Positions 58,125 through 64,000 of a stretch of 64,000 nucleotides of DNA are shown here, piece after piece. The translations under genes and the position numbers were made by a program. Origin of the DNA: Cryobacterium zongtaii (GTDB taxonomy: Bacteria; Actinomycetota; Actinomycetes; Actinomycetales; Microbacteriaceae). The stretch is from contig NZ_PPXD01000009.1 in assembly GCF_002909375.1 (NCBI RefSeq), forward strand, positions 170,776-234,775, read 5' to 3'. The notes beneath the pieces were generated by a model. The model was not told the origin of the DNA, searched no databases, and saw nothing but the letters and a program-made list of their open reading frames with translations. The first letter of the stretch is position 1, and every line of letters starts with the position of its first letter.

Positions 58125-59831
58125 TCAGGCGGTGTGCTCGGCCGCCGCTTCGAGATTGTCGCGCACCTTGCGGCGCAGCACCTTGCCGATCAGCGACCGG
58201 GGTAGGTCGTCGACCTCGACGATACGGCGGGGCACCTTGTAGGCAGAGATGCGGGTGCGGCAGTACTCCCGCAGGCCGGCCACGTCGAGGGTGGCGCCGG
58301 CGATCAGCACCACGGCGGCCACGACATCCTCGCCGCCGTGCTCGCTCTTGAGGCCGACCACGGCGGCGTCGGCAATGTCGGGGTGCGAGAGCAGGGCGGC
58401 CTCCACCTCGGAGGGCGATACGTTGAAGCCGCCGGTGATGATCAGTTCCTTGATGCGGTCCACGATGGTGACGAAGCCGTCCGGCGACACCGTGACGATG
58501 TCACCGGTGCGCAACCAGCCATCCGCCAGCAGGGTCTGGGCGGTTTCGGTGGGGCGGTCCCAGTAGCCGGAGAACACCTGCGGGCCACGGATCAGCAGCT
58601 CGCCTTCTTCGTCGAAGCCGCGGTCGACCGCGGGGTTCGCGGGGTCGACGACCCGGATCTCGGTGCTCGGGAACGGGACGCCTACGGTGCCATTGCGCCG
58701 GCTCTCGCCCATCGGGTTGCCCACCGCGATCGGCGAACACTCGGTCATGCCGTACCCCTCGACGAGTACGCCGCCGGTGGCCTCCTCCCACAGCTGGACA
58801 GTGGACTGGGGCAGGCTCATCGCCCCGGAAATGGCGTACTTGGTGCCGCGAAGGCTGACCTTCTGCGCGTTGGCGGCCGTCACGAGCTTCTCGTAAATCG
58901 GGGGCACCGCGGGCAGGAAGGTGGGAGGGGTGCGTTTGACCGCGTTGAGCACCAGGCCCACGTCGAACTTGGGGAACAGCACCAGCCGGGCGCCGATCGA
59001 CATCGCGACGGTGAGGCAGAGGGTGAGGCCGTAGGCGTGGAACATCGGCAGGACGCCGTAGAAGACCTCGTTGCCGCGCTCGAGCCCAGGCACCCAGGCT
59101 TCGCTCTGCTGGGCGTTGGCCTGCAGGTTGAAGTGGGTGAGGATGGCGCCCTTGGGCGAGCCGGTGGTGCCGCTGGTGTACTGCAGCACGGCGGTGTCGC
59201 CGAGCAGCGGGCGCGGATGCGCGGTGCGCAGCCGGCGGGAACCCACCAGGGCGCTCCACTCGATGGCGTCCTTGAGCGGCTGGGCCACGGTGAGGGCAGC
59301 GCGGGCGGTGCGGGACTTGGGGATCGGCAGGCGCAGGGCCAGCCGGGTGGTCAGCGGCATCGACTTGGTGACGTCGACGGCCACGACGGTGTGCAGACCC
59401 ATGTCGCGGGGGAAGCCGCGCACCGTGGTGTACACCTTGTCCCAGACGATGGCGACGCTGGCGCCGTGGTCCTCGAACTGGTGGCGCAGCTCACGTTCGG
59501 TGTAGAGCGGGTTGTGCTCCACCACGATCGCGCCGAGCCGCAGCACGGCGTAGAACGCGACGATGTGCTGCGGGCAGTTCGGCAGCACCAGGGCCACCCT
59601 GTCGCCGGGCTTGACGCCGAGCCGGCGCAGGCCGTTCGCCACGCGAGAGATCTCATCGCCCAGCTGCCCGTAGGTCATGGTGCCGCCGAAGAAGTCCAGC
59701 GCCACCTTGTCGGCGAACCGGCGGGTGGAGCCCTCGATCATGTCGATGAGGGTCTCGGTGGGATCAGTGATCGTGTTGGGCACGCCCGCGGCGTATGAGC
59801 TCAACCAGGGCTTGTTCGTGAAGACGTTCAT
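58125..59831 (-). CDS. Long-chain acyl-CoA synthetase (AMP-dependent ligase)
   Basis: A 568-residue ANL enzyme that activates a carboxylic acid, most likely a fatty acid, to acyl-CoA through an acyl-AMP. It has the P-loop LQYTSGTTGSPKGAILTH, VEGYGMTECSP, WLRTGDIVTVSPDGFVTIVDR, the hinge KELIITGGFNVSP and the catalytic Lys near the end in LIGKVLRR. Size and motifs fit FadD. It starts with an ATGA overlap at the threonine aldolase stop. A different upstream start would lie in that gene. Confidence 0.93.
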   Translation of the reverse strand: MNVFTNKPWLSSYAAGVPNTITDPTETLIDMIEGSTRRFADKVALDFFGGTMTYGQLGDEISRVANGLRRLGVKPGDRVALVLPNCPQHIVAFYAVLRLGAIVVEHNPLYTERELRHQFEDHGASVAIVWDKVYTTVRGFPRDMGLHTVVAVDVTKSMPLTTRLALRLPIPKSRTARAALTVAQPLKDAIEWSALVGSRRLRTAHPRPLLGDTAVLQYTSGTTGSPKGAILTHFNLQANAQQSEAWVPGLERGNEVFYGVLPMFHAYGLTLCLTVAMSIGARLVLFPKFDVGLVLNAVKRTPPTFLPAVPPIYEKLVTAANAQKVSLRGTKYAISGAMSLPQSTVQLWEEATGGVLVEGYGMTECSPIAVGNPMGESRRNGTVGVPFPSTEIRVVDPANPAVDRGFDEEGELLIRGPQVFSGYWDRPTETAQTLLADGWLRTGDIVTVSPDGFVTIVDRIKELIITGGFNVSPSEVEAALLSHPDIADAAVVGLKSEHGGEDVVAAVVLIAGATLDVAGLREYCRTRISAYKVPRRIVEVDDLPRSLIGKVLRRKVRDNLEAAAEHTA

Positions 59832-60898
59832 GCGCTGATCAGTTCCTTCTTCAGGGCGGCGACAAAATCGTCGACGTCGTCGGGGGTGGTGTCGAAGCCG
59901 CACATCCAGCGCACCTCGCCGGTGGCCGGGTTCCAGTCGTAGAACCTGTAGAACTCGCGCACCTTGTCGGCCACGCCGGCGGGCAGCACGGCGAAGATCG
60001 CGTTGGCCTGGGTGGGCTGGCTGAACGAGAGTCCGGTCACCGAGCCATCCGCCAGACCCTCTTCGAGCGCGCCGCGCAGGCGTGCGGCCATGGCGTTGGC
60101 GTGGTCGGCGTTCCGCAGCCACAGGTCGCTGTCAAGCAGGGCGATCAGCTGGGCCGAGATGAAGCGCATCTTCGAGGACAGCTGCATGTTGAGCTTCCGC
60201 AGGTACTTGAGCCCGGTGGATGAGGTGGGGTTGAGCACCACAATGCACTCGCCGAGCATCATGCCGTTCTTGGTGCCGCCGAAGCTGAGCACGTCGACAC
60301 CGGCGTCGCTGGTGAACTCCCGGAACGGCACCCCGAGGGCGGCCGCGGCGTTGGAGATGCGGGCGCCGTCCATGTGCAGCAGCATGCCATTGGCGTGCGC
60401 GTGGTCGGCGATGGCGCGCACCTCTGCGGGCGTGTACAGGGTGCCGAGCTCGGTGGTCTGGGTGATCGACACCACGAGCGGCTGGGCGCGGTGCTCGTCG
60501 CCCCAGCCCCAGGCCTCCTGGTCGATCAGGGCGGGAGTGAGCTTGCCGTCCGGCGTCTCGATCGGCAGCAGCTTGAGGCCGCCGACCCGCTCGGGAGCAC
60601 CGCCCTCGTCGGTGTTGATGTGCGCGGTGCTCGCGCAGATCACCGCTCCCCAGCGCGGCAGCATCGACTGCAGCCCGGTGACGTTGGCGCCGGTGCCGTT
60701 GAACACCGGGAACGCCTCGACGCCGTCACCGAAGTGCCGCGCGAAAACGCGCTGCAGCTCGGCTGTGTAGACGTCGTCGCCGTAGGCGATCTGATGGGCG
60801 CCGTTGGCCCGCACGATGGCGTCGAGAATCTCCGGGTGGATGCCCGAATAGTTGTCGGACGCGAAACCGCGGGAGAGCAGGTCATGGAGGGAGGTCAC
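59828..60898 (-). CDS. Low-specificity threonine aldolase
   Basis: A 356-residue PLP enzyme that cleaves threonine or allo-threonine to glycine and acetaldehyde. FASDNYSGIHPEIL is the N-terminal signature; HMDGARISNAAAALG and the PLP Lys210 in SFGGTKNGMMLGE define the family. The start is the GTG at 60898, with GGAGG almost touching it; there is no ATG nearby. It is coupled with the acyl-CoA ligase by 4 nt, an unusual pair whose logic I cannot explain. Confidence 0.92.
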   Translation of the reverse strand: MTSLHDLLSRGFASDNYSGIHPEILDAIVRANGAHQIAYGDDVYTAELQRVFARHFGDGVEAFPVFNGTGANVTGLQSMLPRWGAVICASTAHINTDEGGAPERVGGLKLLPIETPDGKLTPALIDQEAWGWGDEHRAQPLVVSITQTTELGTLYTPAEVRAIADHAHANGMLLHMDGARISNAAAALGVPFREFTSDAGVDVLSFGGTKNGMMLGECIVVLNPTSSTGLKYLRKLNMQLSSKMRFISAQLIALLDSDLWLRNADHANAMAARLRGALEEGLADGSVTGLSFSQPTQANAIFAVLPAGVADKVREFYRFYDWNPATGEVRWMCGFDTTPDDVDDFVAALKKELISA

Positions 60899-60925
60899 CC
60901 CTCCATCTTGGCGTAAACCTGGGTG

Positions 60926-61010
60926 GCGAATCTGTGCGTCTGCTCCGGGGTGTCGCACGGATTGTGTGCCTGCACAGCGTGTCAACACCCCGGGTCAGGC
61001 CCGGATTCGC
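60926..61010. repeat. 85 bp nested palindrome between ABC permease and aldolase
   Basis: GCGAATC (60926-60932) pairs with GATTCGC (61004-61010); CCGGGGTGT (60945-60953) with ACACCCCGG (60985-60993); inside, CACG/CGTG and TGTGC-CT-GCACA. All stems are perfect but interrupted by unpaired stretches. It fills most of the 125 bp gap and no gene or T-run is visible. It may be a terminator for the ABC operon or a decayed mobile repeat. Confidence 0.7.
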
Positions 61011-61023
61011 GCTTTCGCGCCGA

Positions 61024-62181
61024 TCAGCCGCGCAGGGCCTGCTTGATGGTGACGCGGCCGCCCATCCGCAGCAGCGAATTGCGGTAGATGCGCGAGCCCA
61101 GGATGATCACTCCGGCCGTGGTCACGGCGAGGATGATCAGCGCCAGCACCGGCTCCCACCACTCGGCCGAGCCCAGGAAGATGCGCACGGGCATCCCGAC
61201 CGGTGCGGAGAACGGGACGTAGGACATGATGGCCATCACGAGCGGGTTGTCGTTGAAGAAGATCACCAGGAAGTAGGGGATCATCACGAGGTACGTCACC
61301 GGTGCGGTGGTCGAGCCCACGTCTTCCTGGCGGGACACCATCGACGCCGTCGCCGCGAACAGGGCGGCGATCATCACGAAGCCGAAGGCGAAAAACACCG
61401 CGAACCAGCCGATGGCCGGACCCAGGTCGGCCAGCAGCACCCGTTGGCCGGTGACCGCCATGCCGATGCCCACGAGCAGGGCGATGGCCACGATCTGACC
61501 CAGCGCCATGATCGAGTTGCCCACCACCTTGCCCGCCAGCAGGGCGCGCACGGGGATGGCGGACATCAGGATCTCGACGACCCGGGTCTGCTTCTCTTCG
61601 ACCACGCTCTGCGCGATGGTGGAGCCGAAGGTCAGCGCCGACATGAAGAACACCAGGCCGAAGCCGAGCGCCACGATGTAGACGAGGAAGCCGCCCTGTT
61701 CGGCCGGGTCGAGCAGTTCGACGGCGGGGGAGACGCTGAGCGCGTTCATGACCGCGCTCGGTGGTGAATCAAGGGCGATCACGCTGACGCCGAGCAGGGA
61801 GTCGTCAGGCACCACGGCGGCTTCGACGGTGCCGTCGCGCACCAGGGCCTCCGCCTCAGCGACGCCGTCGGCGGGGACCATGGTGAGACCGGCGGCCTCG
61901 CCGACCACGGATCCGGCCGAGCCGACCACAGCCACCGAGGTGGTGGACGGGTTGGCGCTCATGATGCCGCCGGCGACGACGGAGCCGACCGCGATCAGCA
62001 GCAGGATGCCGGTGGAGATCAGGAAGGCCTTGCTGCGCAGGCGCGAGACGATCTCGCGGGTGGCGACCAGCCAGACGCTGGCCCAGAAATTGGGCGCGGG
62101 GGGTGTGGTGCGGGCTGCGGCGCTCTGGCGGGGTTCTGTTCCGGTGCCAGTGCCAGTGCCAGGTTCGGTGTCGGTGCTCAT
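61024..62181 (-). CDS. ABC-2 type permease, NatB-like
   Basis: A 385-residue membrane protein: helix at about 55-75, a large extracytoplasmic domain (about 80-165), then five or six helices with VVEEKQTRVVEILMSAIPVRALLAGKVVGN, a strong family signature, and MVSRQEDVGSTTAPVTYLV. With the ATPase it should form an exporter such as NatAB (sodium efflux) or an antimicrobial transporter. The N-terminus contains Gly-Thr repeats from a GGCACT-type hexamer. It overlaps the ATPase gene by 4 nt. Confidence 0.9.
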   Translation of the reverse strand: MSTDTEPGTGTGTGTEPRQSAAARTTPPAPNFWASVWLVATREIVSRLRSKAFLISTGILLLIAVGSVVAGGIMSANPSTTSVAVVGSAGSVVGEAAGLTMVPADGVAEAEALVRDGTVEAAVVPDDSLLGVSVIALDSPPSAVMNALSVSPAVELLDPAEQGGFLVYIVALGFGLVFFMSALTFGSTIAQSVVEEKQTRVVEILMSAIPVRALLAGKVVGNSIMALGQIVAIALLVGIGMAVTGQRVLLADLGPAIGWFAVFFAFGFVMIAALFAATASMVSRQEDVGSTTAPVTYLVMIPYFLVIFFNDNPLVMAIMSYVPFSAPVGMPVRIFLGSAEWWEPVLALIILAVTTAGVIILGSRIYRNSLLRMGGRVTIKQALRG

Positions 62182-63062
62182 CGCACGACCTCCTTGAAGA
62201 TGGTGGAGAGGGAGGGCCGGAGGTGGCCGAAGGAGTGCACGGCGCCGCGGGTGAGGGCCTCGCGGAGGACCTGCTGGCTGGCGGCGTCGGAGTCGGCTTC
62301 GAAGACGGCTTCGCCGCCGTCGAAGTCGATCACGGTGATGCCGGACACGCCGCGGATCCAGCCGGCGTCTGCATCCGTGTGGATTTCGAACCTGGGGGTG
62401 CTGAACTGCTCGCGCAGGCGTTCGCGGGACCCGTTGGCGCGGATTTCGCCGGCGGCGATGATCACGAGGTCGTCGCAGAGCCGTTCGACGAGGTCGAGCT
62501 GGTGCGAGGAGAACAGCACGGGGGCGCCGGCGGCGGCACGCTCCTTGAGTACCGTGAGAACCACCTCGACGGCGATGGGGTCGAGGCCGGAGAACGGTTC
62601 GTCGAGGACCAGGAACTCGGGGTCGTGCACGAGCGCTGCGGCGATCTGGGCGCGCTGCTGGTTGCCCAGCGACAGGGCCTCGACGAGATCGTTGGCGCGC
62701 TCGCCGAGGCCGAGCCGCTCGAGCAGGTCGTTGGCGTTGCGCTTGGCGGCGCTGGTGCTCATGCCGTGCAGCCGCGCCAGGTAGACCAGCTGTTCGGCGA
62801 CCTTCATCTTGGGGTAGAGGCCGCGTTCCTCCGGCATGTAGCCGAACCGGCGCCGGTCACCGGCGGTGAGCGCGACGCCGTCGAGCAGCACGCTGCCGGA
62901 ATCCGGCGAGAGCACCCCCAGAATGATGCGCATCGACGTGGTCTTGCCGGCACCGTTGGCGCCGACGAAGCCGGTCATGCGGCCAGCGCCCACACTAAAG
63001 CTCACATCGGTGAGCACCTGGTGGGTGCCGTAATGCTTGTTGATGTCCCTGATCTCGAGCAT
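62178..63062 (-). CDS. ABC transporter ATP-binding protein, NatA-like
   Basis: A 294-residue ATPase. Walker A is GANGAGKTTS (34-43), Walker B FLVLDEPFSGLDP, the H-loop SSHQLDLVERL, and the signature has the variant LSLGNQQRAQIA found in NatA-like subunits. A C-terminal domain of about 80 residues follows. ATG 63062 with AAAGG upstream is preferred over a TTG 27 bases earlier. First gene of the two-gene exporter unit. Confidence 0.93.
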   Translation of the reverse strand: MLEIRDINKHYGTHQVLTDVSFSVGAGRMTGFVGANGAGKTTSMRIILGVLSPDSGSVLLDGVALTAGDRRRFGYMPEERGLYPKMKVAEQLVYLARLHGMSTSAAKRNANDLLERLGLGERANDLVEALSLGNQQRAQIAAALVHDPEFLVLDEPFSGLDPIAVEVVLTVLKERAAAGAPVLFSSHQLDLVERLCDDLVIIAAGEIRANGSRERLREQFSTPRFEIHTDADAGWIRGVSGITVIDFDGGEAVFEADSDAASQQVLREALTRGAVHSFGHLRPSLSTIFKEVVR

Positions 63063-63095
63063 GTCTGCCCTTTCGTTGCGTACCGTCAACGCTAG

Positions 63096-63119
63096 GGATG
63101 CGGGGCCGTGGCCGCATCC
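63096..63119. terminator. Short hairpin between stress protein and ABC genes
   Basis: GGATGCGG (63096-63103) pairs perfectly with CCGCATCC (63112-63119) around an 8-base loop, 49 bp after the stress protein stop as read on the minus strand. No T-run, so termination is weakly supported; it could also lie in the 5' leader of the ABC genes. Confidence 0.4.
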
Positions 63120-63168
63120 GCCTGCGGGGTGAGTGCCTGCCTCCGCCCACAGGGTGAGGCGCTCGGCC

Positions 63169-63675
63169 CTACTCTTCGTCCCAGGGTAGTTCGGTGCCGA
63201 AGGGAATCGGGTTGAGCGGGATGATGATGACCGGACGTTGCTGGCCGTGGGCGAGGCGCACGGCCACCGATCCGGTGAAGAAGGACCGGAGGGTGTGCCG
63301 CACGGTGGGTTCCCGGGACCCGACGACGATCATCATGGCCCGCACGGTGCCGGCGAGATGGCCTAGCGCCCTAGCGGGCTCGCCGGCGAGGGCCCGGGTC
63401 GACCAGCCGACCCCGCGGCCGGCCAGCACCCGTTCGATCTGGGCGCGCAGGCCCGGGTCGAACTCGGCGGCCGCCTGCTCAAACGAGTCCGGGTCGAAGG
63501 AGGCGCTCGTCATGCTGCCGTCGGGCAGCTCCTCGAGCATGAAGCGACTCGGGTCCACCGAGGCGCAGATCAGCTCGGCACCGAATTGGGCGGCGAATTC
63601 CGATGCGGCCAGGACCACGGCATCGGGCTGGCCCGCCGTGACACCGACGACAACGGGCGGGTGTGTGCGCACCAT
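63169..63675 (-). CDS. Universal stress protein family protein
   Basis: A 168-residue single UspA domain. PVVVGVTAGQPDAVVLAASEFAAQFGAELI opens it, and MIVVGSREPTVRHTLRSFFTGSVAVRLAHGQQRPVIIIPL holds the ATP-loop (G-x9-GS), with the first Gly present as GSR. It could bind nucleotide. Unlike the tandem Usp of the amine operon it is a stand-alone gene. Start ATG 63675 has AGGAG upstream. Confidence 0.88.
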   Translation of the reverse strand: MVRTHPPVVVGVTAGQPDAVVLAASEFAAQFGAELICASVDPSRFMLEELPDGSMTSASFDPDSFEQAAAEFDPGLRAQIERVLAGRGVGWSTRALAGEPARALGHLAGTVRAMMIVVGSREPTVRHTLRSFFTGSVAVRLAHGQQRPVIIIPLNPIPFGTELPWDEE

Positions 63676-63756
63676 GGCTGCTCCTTCGCGACGCAGGACT
63701 CCGGCGCCGTTCCCCCGGTGCCGGGCTCTGCCTCGACCCTAGCGGGGATACCCGGC

Positions 63757-64000
63757 TCAGAACGGCGGCGGGTCCTCGGACGCGGGCTGGCTTCGCGCGT
63801 GTGCTGGCGTGGCCGCCGAGCTGCTGGGGCCGACTGGTCGTCCGTCGTAGCCGGCGAGGTACGCGGCGGGGTCGTAGGTGATGGGGTCGGTGTTGGTGGG
63901 GGCTGAGGTGTAGGTCTTGCCGGCGGGGGTGGTCCAGGTGAGGGCGCCGCCGGGGCCTTGGCGGGTGGTGAAGCTGGATTGGTGTTTGAGGCGGTGGCAG
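63757..64000 (-). CDS. C-terminal part of a DUF222/HNH endonuclease domain protein (partial)
   Basis: From the right edge the minus strand is open for 80 residues to a TGA at 63757-63759. It reads CHRLKHQSSFTTRQGPGG, then LTWTTPAGKTYTSAP, the typical end of the HNH module (last Cys and His ligands) and tail of 13E12/DUF222 proteins, which are multicopy in Microbacteriaceae and mycobacteria. The N-terminal DUF222 lies outside the window. Codon use looks normal for the genome. Confidence 0.88.
   Translation of the reverse strand, partial: CHRLKHQSSFTTRQGPGGALTWTTPAGKTYTSAPTNTDPITYDPAAYLAGYDGRPVGPSSSAATPAHARSQPASEDPPPF

Noticed and set aside
62146..62162. Hexamer repeats of GTGCCA type, also near 24089 in the esterase
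   Set aside because: Short Gly-Thr coding repeats common in GC-rich genes; no sign of function beyond a flexible linker.

Overview
The window is GC-rich, gene-dense actinobacterial DNA, most likely from a member of the Microbacteriaceae; I lean towards a Cryobacterium-like genus but cannot prove it. The reasons are a dnaK-grpE-dnaJ-hspR operon with HspR (HAIR) operators, a TrcRS-like two-component pair, a deazaflavin-dependent nitroreductase-family protein, an N-terminally shortened ClpB, and the tail of a DUF222/HNH protein at the right edge. Genes are packed with many 4-nt ATGA overlaps. I found no tRNA, rRNA, CRISPR array or insertion sequence, and no gene-free stretch above 300 bases.

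Layout. 1-2523: end of an unknown gene, then a TPP riboswitch and thiMED (thiamin salvage and pyrimidine/thiazole coupling). 2495-4370: UMF1-type transporter and a GNAT acetyltransferase. 4432-8551: a LacI repressor divergent from a sugar-acid/sugar oxidation operon (Gfo/Idh, ThuA-like, Gfo/Idh), with a strong operator between them. 8608-11395: 2H phosphoesterase and an OmpR/histidine kinase pair. 11431-15488: HspR-controlled chaperone operon. 15539-22424: LysR regulator, an operon of small redox enzymes, an arrestin-like protein, a PfkB sugar kinase and a DHFR-like reductase. 22584-33402: esterase, cupin, glutathione peroxidase, DUF1206 membrane protein, SNF2 helicase, rRNA methyltransferase, phosphatase, GT87 membrane glycosyltransferase and a small membrane protein. 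33451-39388: an amine catabolic operon (aldehyde dehydrogenase, copper amine oxidase, universal stress protein, APC permease), divergent from a flavin monooxygenase. 41179-43215: VOC proteins and an MhqO/MhqD-like quinone-detoxification pair. 43240-45445: HAIR plus clpB. 45560-47187: a histidine kinase broken by one missing G. 47180-50796: two PLP enzymes of sulfur amino acid metabolism and an ATP-grasp ligase. 50883-55596: the most unusual region, see below. 55743-63675: deazaflavin protein, alcohol dehydrogenase, nitroreductase, acyl-CoA ligase coupled to threonine aldolase, an ABC-2 type exporter and a universal stress protein. 63757-64000: end of a DUF222/HNH gene.

The best candidate for an undescribed system is the six-gene minus-strand operon at 50883-55596: a membrane-anchored extracytoplasmic protein, a Ycf46-like AAA+ ATPase, a 70-residue DUF2997-like protein, an NrdG-like radical SAM protein, a DUF1257/Ycf35-like protein with a membrane anchor, and a membrane protein with a ComEA-type helix-hairpin-helix. 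Four of these junctions overlap or nearly touch. Relatives of Ycf46 and Ycf35 are known from cyanobacteria and plastids, so finding the set as a membrane-linked actinobacterial operon is notable; its function is unknown.

A second theme is non-coding: three related 60-61 bp palindromes (4389-4448, 8557-8617, 56229-56289) each overlap the stop codon of a gene, and several unrelated long palindromes (30831-30892, 41067-41122, 57371-57420, 60926-61010) sit at other gene ends.
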